From contig NW_025934689.1 of NCBI RefSeq assembly GCF_000764305.2, positions 1 to 64,000 on the forward strand: a stretch of DNA of 64,000 nucleotides, read 5' to 3'. Shown piece after piece: positions 53,020 to 64,000 of this stretch (the stretch's first letter is position 1; every line of letters begins with the position of its first letter). Under the pieces are notes generated by a model, which saw only the letters and a list, made by a program, of their open reading frames with translations, was not told the DNA's origin and did no database searches. Origin of the DNA: Hyalella azteca (lineage: Eukaryota; Arthropoda; Malacostraca; Amphipoda; Hyalellidae). The position numbers and the translations under genes were made by a program.

Positions 53020-53285
53020 GGAATTTAAAACAAAGAAAACGCCAAGCAAATTCACCATATCGATTTTGAAAGCGTTTCGAAGTCCAGCTCCATCGTCAGT
53101 TCGACAATCTAAAAAAGAATTAAATCATTTTAATTAGTTAGGTTTTATGTCTGTCTTGGAATTTTAACTTATAAAGTGATTTTATTCATTTTTAGATTGT
53201 CGAACTGATGATGGAGCTGGACTCCGAAACGTTTTCAATATCGATATGGTGAATTTGCTTGGCGTTTTCTTTGCTTTTAAATTCC
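53020..53285. mobile_element. Long inverted repeat (arms about 100 bp) with hammerhead-like cores, Penelope-like terminal repeat candidate
   Basis: The left arm (53020-53118) is nearly the exact reverse complement of the right arm (53187-53285), with about 68 bases between. The right arm on + reads GTCGAA-CTGATGA, TGGAGCTGGACTCC, GAAACGTTTT: a hammerhead-type core with a GGAG/CTCC stem. The left arm on the minus strand has CTGACGA, a core change likely to inactivate it. No reverse transcriptase nearby. Confidence 0.7.
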
Positions 53286-54557
53286 TTGTGAACTTGCGAT
53301 ATAAGCAGACTGGTAATTTTATTGAAGCAGAAATTCTGCGCTCAACTATGATACTTGGAATACATTTCTTAGAAAGTAATGTTTGTATTTGCTAATAGGT
53401 TAAATATGATCTCAACAGAAATGAGTCTCAGCTAAATAAACTCCAGAATAAAATAAATTATGTTTTTTCTCCTATATTTTCATAAGTAAATTCCATTTAG
53501 CGTTTTATTTTGTCTCATCGAGTTACGAGTTCTTATGGAGAAAATTCCTTAACGCAAACTTTTGAACCATTTCCGCGAAGCGCAAAAAATAAACTTCAAT
53601 AGAACGACGACCAATAATTGTTGACGAATCGTCGTTATTTATTTCTACTCATATTTTAACAACAATCATCCTACGTTTTTCGCAAATATTTCGGTGAAAC
53701 TGAATATTGGCTTAGCAAAAAAATTCTAGGTTGGTAAAATGCTCCCGAATTTGTGAGAGTAAACAGTTTTGAAACACAACCGCTGCAATCCAAAACAAAA
53801 AGAAAATTGAAATATAAATTCGATTGCCAGTTTTAACTAACTTTCAGGTTAAATCTTCTGTAGACTGCTGCTCTGGTCCAAAGTTGGGGTTTGCCAAACA
53901 GTTGTCGTGAACTCAAATTTAAAAAATTGTACCAAATTGGGCGATAAACTTGACCGAAGCCCAAGTCCACCTGCTATATCAGGTTCTAATAATTACCGAA
54001 AGTTTTACCTAACAATTAATTTAAAATGGAATTAGTGATTTCCTAGAACCAATAGCAAATTAATTATTTAGTCATGTGCACAGGAAGTTCTAATTATAAA
54101 ATTCTTATAATGAGAATGCGTCTTTTCCAAACATCTAAATTCCAATCCTAGCAATATGATTCATATAACAACTCCTTATTTCGTTACTTTGGGGTGACAT
54201 TCAATGTAATTTTTGCATAAAATGCAGACGTCCAAAAACATTAGATGAAGTAAATTACTTTTTTCCCCATCACTTACTACTTACAAATTACTTTTTTCCC
54301 CATTGCAATAAATGTGACATTTTTACTAAATAATTCTTAACCAATCGGCTTAATTATGTTTCAACATAATCAATATATTATCAAATCTCGTACGCGACTA
54401 CGTCATCACTTTTATTCCCCTTCTGTATGTTTTGATCTTGAGATGCATTCTCTGACTCTGGGGGGAAAATAGATCACAAGTTTCCCTTCAGCCGCGACGA
54501 TCAAGTCCTGTCGGGCTTGTGAGTATCACAGGAACCCATCAGCGCGACTTTGTTTTA
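53286..54557. other. Intergenic, nothing recognised
   Basis: AT-rich; no gene seen. Confidence 0.55.
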
Positions 54558-54880
54558 AGGGAGGGGTGAATGGAGGGGCAAATGGAGGGGTAAATGGAGG
54601 GGCAAATGGAGGGGCAAATGGAGGGGCAAATGGAGGGGCAAATGGAGGGGCAAATGGAGGGTCAAATGGAGGGCAAATGGAGGGGTAAATGGAGGGGCAA
54701 ATGGAGGGGCAAATGGAGGGCAAATGGAGGGGCAAATGGAGGGGCAAATGGAGGGGCAAATGGAGGGTCAAATGGAGGGCAAATGATGGAGGGGCAAATG
54801 GAGGGGCAAATGGAGGGGACAAATGAAGGGGCAATGGGAGGGGCAAAAGGAGGGGCAAATGGAGGGGCAAAAGGAGGGGT
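54558..54880. repeat. 12-bp G-rich minisatellite, about 27 copies
   Basis: Unit GGAGGGGCAAAT with few variants. The + strand has a GGGG run every 12 bases. Frames across it (MEGQ repeats on +, PFAP repeats on the minus strand) follow from the 12-bp period and are not taken as genes. Confidence 0.95.
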
Positions 54881-55869
54881 TAGTTAAGCTTAATCTCGAG
54901 AAAATGAGGAGAGCTCAAATGTCCCTGTGATCGTTTCCTGGCCTGACGCACAGCACGGGAAGCTTTTTAAGGCAGACATGCCAGCGTGCACTCAAATAAA
55001 TGAAGAGACTTTGTCCAAATAGCGATGCTCTTCTGGCTCTTGTTCTGGCCATCCTGACCTAGTTTTTGCATGAAAAAAACACGTATCAGTGCTACGTGCA
55101 GAAAGTGTTCCTATTTGTACAAATTTACGCATGCATTTTTCTGAGCGTGTGTTCCTCTCTCGCCGCTCTGACGGACACTTTGCCTCATGGCAGTCATTTG
55201 CTGGCAAATTTTTGGACTTTTTTGGCCTTTATTATAAGCTTTCAGGATGTGCTGCAGCGGTATAGAATGCTGTATGAAAATATCAATTAAATATCTGGTG
55301 AAGTGGCTTGAGGCGGTGGAAGCACAATTATCGTAGAATATAAAATTTATTGCACTTTTATAAAACATCTATAACATTACATTGGTAGTGAAAAAATGTC
55401 GCGGAAACTTATGCATGATTATTTTAATATGTTTCTCATACAGATAGCAATTAGAAAAAATTCCACTGTCATAAGTCACTAGTTTGCAATTATTAATGTA
55501 TCTCGGTAAAGGGAAGATGAGATAATATTTATTTGAGAAATTTTGACGTGGAACATGGTGAGTATAACTGCAAAGAATACTGCGATTATCTTTTTTAGAC
55601 TTGCTTGAACTAAAATAAGCATTCATATAAGTTCTAGAAAAAGCTGCACAAACGTAAAACAAAATATCACCAGAGGCAAGCAAACCTCCGAGTCAAGCAG
55701 TCCTAATTTTGTCGAGAGTTTCAAGCTCCATTTCACCAGCAAAAGCAGTGGTCTTCATATCTCCCCGCCAAAAAAATAACAAGAGAAAACTTTTGTGTTG
55801 CTGAGTTATTCGTGGCACTGATGAGGTGTGGGATTCCTTACATCCCTCCTGCCTGAAACAAGATGTACG
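54881..55869. other. Intergenic, nothing recognised
   Basis: Several overlapping open frames on both strands with no recognisable domain. Confidence 0.5.
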
Positions 55870-56115
55870 CATAATAAATGGTCTGGGCTGGGAGCTGGAT
55901 TTGCGTTTATGTGCGTCCTGAGAGCTGAATTTGCGTTTTAGGCGGATACTTCAAGCTGGACTTGCGTTTTACGCGTGTAATTCAAGCTGGATTTGCCCTG
56001 TATGCGGGTATTTTAAGTTTGATTGGCCTTCTATGCAGGTACTGGGAGCTGCATATGCATTTTATGACCGTACCGAGAACAGAATTTTCGTTTCACGCGC
56101 TCACTTCAAGGCCGG
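55870..56115. repeat. Degenerate minisatellite, about 35-bp unit
   Basis: About seven diverged copies of GGAGCTGGATTTGCGTTTTA followed by TGCGGGTACTT. Confidence 0.8.
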
Positions 56116-59100
56116 CATCCTGCCGGTAGGCTTTACTCGCCCTTAATATGGCTCCCTTAATTCAAGAAACGAGTTATCGAGTCAGATGATGCGTAATTAT
56201 GCTGATGAGTCTGGCTAGCTATTCACTGTAGGAGGTACCAACACCTAATTAAACAATGTCGTGTGGCTGCATGCACATCAAATAAACATCAATCTTTATT
56301 TTACATTCATCCTCAAAGTTGCATTAAAAATATAAATTGTTATTATAATAATTGAAAAAAAAATTTGGTTTCTGCAGATCTGTTCTATAAATGGAGATAT
56401 CCACGCTTGCGAACTAATTGAACATTTTCTGAATTGCTCACTCACAAATAAAATCGTTTCGTTTTGAGAAGACTTGATCGTTTTCATTTGAAATCAAATC
56501 GAAATCTCGTTCTGCGGACAAAAAATAAAAAATTTCAATTGTGTATCTAAATTGTTTATATTATCACAAAGTTTGAGCAAAATAATCACCGTGATGATTT
56601 AACAACGCAACAAAAACTGTAACAATTCAGTCCAAAATATCAATGAATGATCCCGTTGCTTTTCAGCGGTAAAAATTCTCCGTGAATGCTACAAATTTTT
56701 GAGTCCAGTAAATTATGACCACAATTTACGAGCTGCACGAAGATGAGCTCTGAGATTCTACTAAGAACGGTGCAGCAGAACCGAAAGATTTATTATAAAC
56801 TATAAACAATCTCTTTTGAAACTCGTTGAGATTTCTGTCTAGTTTCCGTAAATAGCACCGTTTGTGAAGAGAACCGGCGTCGTAGATATTAAGCTGCTAC
56901 AGAGTATATTTTAAATGGAATTGAATAGAATCCCGAATGATTAAATCATTGCATCAAATAGATCAAAAATTTTGCCGCGAATCAATTAACCAAAATTTTG
57001 GTCCTATACAGCCTATATAGCCTATCGAATAATTTTTAGTTCGTCATGCGCTTCGTCGCTAAGGGCGCACGTAAGGAAAATTATTTATTCGCTAAGTTTA
57101 TTAAATGAAAAAATAACACGAAAAATCCTTTAATGTTCTCTTAAGGCTACTTTATCTAATTAGAACGAATTAGGTCATAGTTGGAATGTAAACAATAGTA
57201 ATCTAATATCAAGCACCGTATACAACATTTATCAGAGATATCCTAATTCCTGATTAGACTGATCTGTCTGATTAGACTGATCTGTTATGTATACTTTAAT
57301 ATTCATTGATGTTCATTGCCATTGTTTTTGAATTAATTCATAAATACTTCGGGTTCGAAAAATTTTTCTCAAGGAAACATTTGTTGCAGGTCTCAAGCAG
57401 GTAAATTATATATTAATATGCATAGATATTATATATTAGCATTAAAAAGTATATATTGGTATATATTAGTACATAAGAAAATATTCAAAGCGTCATATTC
57501 CTATTTGTACAATTTTCCAATAGTTGCCTCACAATGGCTTACCTCTTTAATCTTGCCGTACTGTAATTACTCCCACAAGAACATTTTACTACACATTGGT
57601 TTATAACATAAGCTTCACTGTTCTCCCATGAATATATTTAGAGAGAATTATTTAGAGAATTTAGAATTATTACATATATTTAGTAGAGAATATTTTCTTC
57701 GGGAACAAAGTTCAACTCGTGCAGTAATTGGATGTGACTCCTGATCGAGCACTTAGAAAAATGTGTTAGCCATATTGTCTAAATAGTGATTATTTCTCTT
57801 ACCCTTTCATAATTCAATCTAATTGCGGGTTCGGTAATATACCTTTTATGACTCGCCACATGTACTGAAATGTTTTTGCAGTTCAATTCAGTGGAAAAAT
57901 AATTCAGCAGATTTTCCTTCTGAATGTCGAGCAACAATTCATCGCATATCATTAAAAATGCAGTTTTTAACGTTTAATCTATTCATCAACATTACATAAA
58001 TATACAGCAATAAATGAAAACTGTCCCGACGTGGCACGTAGAGTGTCAACTAAAAATTGAGAGCTCTAATAAAGACAATCAAAAGTTGACACTATCCTAA
58101 ACTGACTTGGTTTATCAACATAATTGATATGGATGCTAAAGTAAGGACTAATTTACACTACCTGATGTCCATCAGTACACATTAAGGGGATTTAGTTCAG
58201 CTGCTAAACATTATTGAGTGTATAACAATCTGCCACTGGGGGTCACAAGCATTGGGATCTTCTAAATAGAATAATTTCTGACCAATTAATTGTATTGAGG
58301 TCAATGCTCCAATCTCAATCAATTATCTATCAAAATTACGCGCATTAAATTAAATAATTATACGATACGATTAAAATAATTATACGATAAAAATGTAGAA
58401 TATATTAGAAGTGTCAGCCTCGAAGAAATAACCCCATGGCCCAAATAGATATGCTATTTCGTCCGGTCAACACGTTCAGTGTTAAATGAGTCGAATTATT
58501 TAATATTTATGAAGTTTCTCACAAACATAATTTCCCTGGCGTTATATTTCAGCGTTAAGATAAGCTCTCTGAGCTGTTTCAGGCTGTCATAAACAAGGCA
58601 CCCGTATAATCTAAAATCTGTTTTATATTTCGGCGCGAAATTTTTACCTAGATTGTTGCGATGATAATTTTTATCTGGATCATGGCAATTTGTACGAGTA
58701 TATAGCATGGCAAGTTTGACAATTATATTTGAAACACGACCTTGATGCTTGCCAAGACCTCGCTTGCTGCCAGGCTGCGCAGACCTCGTTGTAAATTTGC
58801 AGACCGTGTTTATCAGTTGGAAACTTGAACAGTTATTTGGAGGCGTACTAGGGTGGAATATTTCGCGGATAAATTGTCTTGTTTGTGTTCGGGGATTTTG
58901 TTAAAGGTCTTCCAAATGCTTCAGTTCAACTGAAGGTTGTAAAGTTAGTTCTTGAACACTGACATTTTGACTCTAGAATTAGAGAATTGTTAGAAGTAAT
59001 AGAAAATTATTAGTACTGTCACTAATGTAAGAATTCGTTATGTATACGCGTAATTACCAGAGATATTGCACTATGAATTGAATATTTTTAACTGTTTAGT

Positions 59101-59572
59101 TAGAAAGTACGTCGATCTCTTGAACAGTGTTTAAGAAATATTTCTTGTTAAATAACACGAAATTCACTTAACCTTCAATTTTCTAGGCGGTACATCCCAC
59201 TTGTCTTCTACGAAAACTTCCCCAATCTTGTGATTGAAACATTGAGTCCAAGGAACAACTTAAATCACATCCATTCATCAGGATATTTTCTCATTAATGA
59301 ATAAAGAGCCTTTTACTTTAAATTTCATTGCAAGTATTGTACACTACGAACTGCACCCGGGTAAGATAATATTTTTATTTTGTTTATGTTGTTCATAGAC
59401 GGATGAAATTTTGTGTATCTTTACACCAAAAAATTTTATACTTGAACAACTTTGTATGTATGCTTACACATGAAAATTTGCACAAAATTTTGAATCCAAA
59501 TTATTTTCTTTGCAAAATTCTTGGGGCATGACGCAGCCACTCCGCAGCGTTTGAGGCCATGCGGTGCGCTGC
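56116..59572. other. Intergenic, nothing recognised
   Basis: 3.4 kb of AT-rich sequence with no exon, RNA gene or element that I can support. Confidence 0.5.
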
Positions 59573-60064
59573 TGCCTTGAAATTGGTGACTATTTACATT
59601 CTGTCTTGAAATTGGTGACTATTTATATTCTGCCTTGAAATTGGTGATCATTTATATTCTGCCATGAAATTGGTGACTATTTATATTCTGCCCTGAAATT
59701 GGTGACTATTTATAGTCTACCTTGAAATTGGTGACAATTTATATTCTGCCTTGAAATTGGTGACTATTTATATTCTGCCTTGAAATTGGTGACTATTTAT
59801 ATTCTGCCTTGAAATTGGTGACTATTTATATTCTGCCTTGAAATTGGTGACTATTTATATTCTGCCTTGAAATTGTGACTATTTATATTCTGCCTTGAAA
59901 TTGGTGACTATTTATATTCTGCCTTGAAATTGGTGACTATTAATATTCTGCCTTGAAATTGTGACTATTTATACGCTGCCTTGAAATTGGTGACTATTTA
60001 CATTCCGTCTTGAAATTGGTGACTATGTACATTCTGCCTTGAAATTGGTGACAATTATTATTCT
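59573..60064. repeat. 29-bp minisatellite, 17 copies
   Basis: Unit GCCTTGAAATTGGTGACTAT followed by TTATATTCT. Central copies nearly identical, outer copies more diverged, two copies lacking one G. Confidence 0.95.
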
Positions 60065-60607
60065 GCGTTTGCGATGTCAACAGATCGAATTACAATGCAT
60101 AAGGTAATTTCAATCATATTCCTCATAATTTAGGCAGCAAGGTAAACAGTTAACATTCATTTCACATTTTCATTCCCCACTTGAATGAAATTGCAGAGGA
60201 ATGTTTTTCTTCGCATTTCCACGTGTCCTCCGTGCAGGGATAGATTCTGTAATATATGAACTGCATTTTCAATCCATTGCCACACTTTATTTGCACTCAC
60301 CTGCTGCACGTACGATAATAAATGAACATGAATGATAAAATACGGCGTCGTATATTTATTTTCAAACATCATAGTGGATTGAGATTATGTCAATATTAAA
60401 GGCGTTCTAATTTCATATTTTTTAGGTAAATTATTTTGCTATCCACTATTTATTTGCTATTCACTTCACTTACTATTTATTTACAGTAAGTCAAGACTGG
60501 GGATCATGAAATGGTGAATGAAATTCGAGGAAATAATGTATAAAAAATATCTGAAAACATTTTATCAGCAAAATAATTTTTATTTATAATAATTTTTATG
60601 GTATAAG
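60065..60607. other. Intergenic, nothing recognised
   Basis: AT-rich; no gene seen. Confidence 0.55.
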
Positions 60608-60705
60608 ATTGGTCCTAGGGGACTGATCGGTCCTAGCTGACTGATTCGTCCTAGCTGACTGATTGGCTCTAGCTGACTGGTTCTAGCTGACTGATTGGTC
60701 ATACC
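60608..60705. repeat. Short repeat of GACTGATTGGTCCTAGCT
   Basis: About five copies of an 18-20-bp unit, some shortened. Confidence 0.8.
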
Positions 60706-61036
60706 TTACGAATTACCCGCTTCTAGTAGGCCGTATGCTGCAGTTGCTAACATTTGTACGACTTAAAAAGGCAAAATTCGGTGCGCAAAAGCAAAGAGAG
60801 AATTGAAAACGGGAAGATTCGTCTTTTGTTTATAAAGCGCGACATACCATCCAGCATCACAGCTGAAGCAGATGAGCAACTTTAATAGTAAATAATTCAA
60901 TAATTTAGCAGTAAATAACGACAGTTTATTTCAATAGTAAATAATAGTAGTTTTATTCAATAGTAAATAATAATAGTTTCATTAATAATAATAATTTACT
61001 TTAAATTACAATAAAACTCCATAAACTTTCAATGGC

Positions 61037-61469
61037 ATGAGGCATTTGAAGCTACGGGGCTCTGAACGTGCATCATTAATCCGATATTTTTCTCACAAAT
61101 GCTCACATTTCTCCATTTGTTTCAATTCCCGGTTCACAATATGGCCGAAATTCCTTTCCCGATTTTTGGCAGGATCAAATAACTCGATGTATTTTTTTAA
61201 TTTTGCGAGTTCTGACTGAGCCATTCGACGGTTTTTAGATGAAAGCAAGAAAAGTTTCGAATTCGACCGTAGCCCAGAAGAAGAATGTAGCATGTAACGA
61301 CTTGCAATGCATTCCAATTAGAAGAAACGGCTTGGATGCAATTGTTCGCACGTCCCACGGCGACTCGAGCTGCGCAAAGTTACCGAAGCTCTCTGAGTTT
61401 AATTCAGGCTACAGTTTTCGCAGCCTTTCAAAAGAGAAATGCAACACCCTAGAGGAAACATTTACTTGA
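61037..61469. other. Less AT-rich patch with overlapping unrecognised open frames
   Basis: Two + strand frames (61037-61219; 61239-61469) and one minus-strand frame (61093-61317, with SELAKLKKYIELFDPAKNRE) overlap. None resembles a family I know and no splice pattern decides between strands. At most one could be real. Confidence 0.15.
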
Positions 61470-62210
61470 AGAGCTACCGTAATGCCCGTCTTCAGTCTTG
61501 CTGTGTAATGTATACTTAGGGATCAGGATTACTTTATTTTTATCTACCACATAACTTCAGAAGAAGGACGCATTCAAAGGACGTGGTTGCTCGCTGCTGT
61601 TTAATTGACCATGTATTTTAAATTTCAGATACGTAACAGAGCGCAGAATAATATTTTTCTTTTACCTAGCTTACGTTGCATACGAGTTAGTAAAATAGGT
61701 CCTTTAAATAAATTTAAAAACGCAAGAGATTTCATTGATTGATAATAATTGCCTCACACACGAATAATATACAGAATGAGAACGCGACGCACTCAAATGT
61801 TGGTCTAAATTGACACAATATAGTAATTAAAGACTCATCTTATAATCTGGTTAAACCATAAAAGTTCAATAGGAATTTAATTAGTAAATAAGGCTGAATA
61901 TATTACGTTTCAACGTATTTATTTTCTTCCATGAATATCATATTTACGAATAATTGCAGGACTTTAGAAATTAAATTAGCAATTTATTAGAGCATCATCA
62001 ATCGATCATAACAAGTTAATTATTTCATGTATTACACTTTTTGCATTCCCTGCATTTGTATGACGAGTTAAAAATTTCGTAATGTGAGAATAAAACTAGC
62101 GCGAGTACCGAACGAAGACCACATTAATATCGAAGAATATCAGATTTGCACCAAATTTGATAAATTTTCACTCAGAAACTTTCCCGAAAAACATAGACAA
62201 TATGTGTTTC

Positions 62211-62331
62211 GAAAATTTCCCCCTTGCCTTGGGGGAAATTTTCAACACTGAAGTGTTCCGAAGGTTTTATTGATAGTCTCCGGATGCTACTTGTAGTTTC
62301 TTCTGTAACTAACTAAAATTTAGTTAGTTAC
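62211..62331. repeat. Two perfect palindromes 60 bp apart
   Basis: 62211-62243: arms GAAAATTTCCCCC / GGGGGAAATTTTC with a 7-base loop. 62305-62331: arms GTAACTAACTAAA / TTTAGTTAGTTAC around one base. No T-run after the first to suggest a terminator; the genome is eukaryotic in any case. Confidence 0.9.
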
Positions 62332-64000
62332 GCCGGAACTCAAAAAATTTTCAAGGAATAATAAATTATTCAGTTCGTATTAATATTTTAAATTGAATAT
62401 GTTGGATCATGAAGCGAACTTAACGAAGTATTGTCCTTGTCATGACGCATCTGAGCTACAGCTAAGGATTCAACCGTAAGCTGAACTTACCAAGAAAATT
62501 GAAATGAAGTTCTAAATAAAACGAACGTCTCTGTGAACTTGCTACTAAAGACATCAAGAACACAGAATTTTACCTTATACGCTTAGTAAAACAACACATT
62601 AATCCGATGAAAGACTTGCATTATATATATATATATATTTTGTTTTTGGCCGCGCGTCCAAGTCCGGTCACTTGATCTGGCAAGTCGGATTCCCGTCACG
62701 TTCTTCGTGCATGGAAGCACTTCGGGAGGTGGCACCAAAAACTGTCCACGTACATTTTCTTAACTTTCATATAGTCTGCGTTAAATTAAAACAGTTCTTT
62801 AAAGCCTCTCAAGTTGTTCCAATAATAATGTATGTCTCTATTTGTAGCAAAACCAAAGTTAAGGTAAGTGCCAAGTGTTGTTCAGATCAAACTTATAGAA
62901 ATTCAAAATTACAGAAAGAATATATTCACCATCTTCGAGCGCTGGGCTGGCGATGAGTAATGCCAAACTTGGGTTAGTCTTCAGCGCTGATGCTACGAGT
63001 ATAATACCTAACTATACAAAAAAGTATTGTTAGGGAATAGTATAAATTTTTTCATATGTTTAACAACAATTTTTCCATTTTCATTCAGACTTTCAGTTAC
63101 GCAATTTAGGTTTTGTATACTTTCAGGATTTTATTCATTCATGTTTTAGACTTTAGCTGGAGTGGATTACAGGGGCACAACGCAATTGTAAATACGTATT
63201 TTACCAAATATATTGTGAATAATCCCTGTCTTATATGTACTGAAAACTTTTCCTGACCGTTTGAGAAATGATTAAGAAGTAGCCCCCAGCAGTATTCATG
63301 CATCACTCTGTCATGTGTTCGTACGTGACATTCTCGTGAGCTAAATTTCATGTATTCCCAGAAAGGATATGATATACATATATTTATAAACAAGTAAGTT
63401 GAAATAGTTTCCTTGGAAAGACAGACGCAAAATCTTAGAGCAAGATCCAGTAGGAATATTATATATTTAATATGCGTGAATCGCGGGAAAACATAGATAA
63501 TATCTCAAACAAAAATGTAAGCGTCTCACACCCCTAAATTGGATAAATACTCCTTCCATCAATTAATTATTAATAAATGACTTGATCGTAAATCCTTCTT
63601 TGAATTATCTGTTGTAAACACAACCAATCAAGAAACAACAAAAATGTTTAATCGCGAAACGATCAAACACATGTGTATTTACAAACCAAATACCTGTTGC
63701 TCCACTGTGTACACAAGTTGTATTAATAATCGGACAATTTAAGCTCGTTTATTAAGGGGATCGGCTACCCTAAAATTTGAAAATTTTGAGTTTTTATGTT
63801 TCTTATCTCATCTTAAAGGTTGTTTTCTTGCGCATCGAACGATATAAGTATCGTCCCTGTGCGTCGAAAAATGACTTTGTGACAGCTCCTCAAAGGGAGG
63901 CGGGTTTTAGGTCCCTTAACAAAACTCTACGAGGATAAATGACGCGCTGGTCACTCCACAAAGGAAGGCCTGGCACGACTCTTTTATGTCTATTTAAGTG
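62332..64000. other. Intergenic to window end, nothing recognised
   Basis: Contains a short (AT)n run at 62622-62638 and a less AT-rich end from about 63750. No gene supported. Confidence 0.5.

Noticed and set aside
54526..54887. Long Pro/Phe/Ala-rich (minus) and Met/Glu/Gly-rich (+) open frames
   Set aside because: Both are translations of the 12-bp minisatellite; a period divisible by three keeps frames open automatically.
63752..64000. TTAAGGGGATCGGCTACCC as a piggyBac-like element end
   Set aside because: TTAA plus a GC-rich start is suggestive, but no matching right end lies within the window.

Overview
The window is animal nuclear DNA, AT-rich, with short exons (130-280 nt) in consensus GT-AG introns, no bacterial-style operons and many minisatellites. 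The single gene I can recognise, on the + strand, encodes a Sidestep (Side)-family immunoglobulin cell-surface receptor. That family is typical of protostomes and especially arthropods, so an arthropod is likely, possibly a crustacean given the repeat-rich introns. The sequence alone does not fix the species.

Layout: 1-9547 is upstream sequence or a long first intron, with one candidate promoter plus signal-peptide exon at 1037-1143. 9548-35324 holds the receptor: Ig1 (exons E1, E2), first half of Ig2 (E3), a 293-base assembly gap, then an eight-exon block (Ig3, Ig4, Ig5, most of FnIII) present twice in tandem (A1-A8 at 12004-21740; B1-B8 at 22732-32218), with an Ig2 second-half exon between the copies (about 21962-22328). 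Single exons follow for the end of FnIII (E9), the transmembrane segment (E10) and the cytoplasmic tail (E11). Every exon of block A has exactly the length of its partner in block B. Each block sums to 1344 nt (448 codons), enters in phase 1 and leaves in phase 1, so the block can be skipped, swapped or included twice without a frameshift. I count about seven amino-acid differences between the copies.

35325-64000 holds the 3' UTR and then about 28 kb without a recognisable gene: minisatellites (32-bp, 12-bp, 29-bp and other units), a 217-bp MITE with TA target site, a long inverted repeat carrying hammerhead-ribozyme-like cores (Penelope-like element style), a dispersed element also inserted in intron A3 of the receptor, and several perfect palindromes.

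The most unusual signals are (1) the frame-neutral ectodomain block duplication, real or an uncollapsed haplotype, and (2) that tandem arrays repeatedly straddle exon-intron boundaries of this one gene (E3 end, A1 end, A4/B4 start, A8/B8 end, E9 end), multiplying splice donors or acceptors. At A1 this produces two extra frame-neutral 18-nt units that look like new microexons. Nothing was searched against databases; domain calls rest on recognisable family motifs and on exact agreement of splice phases.
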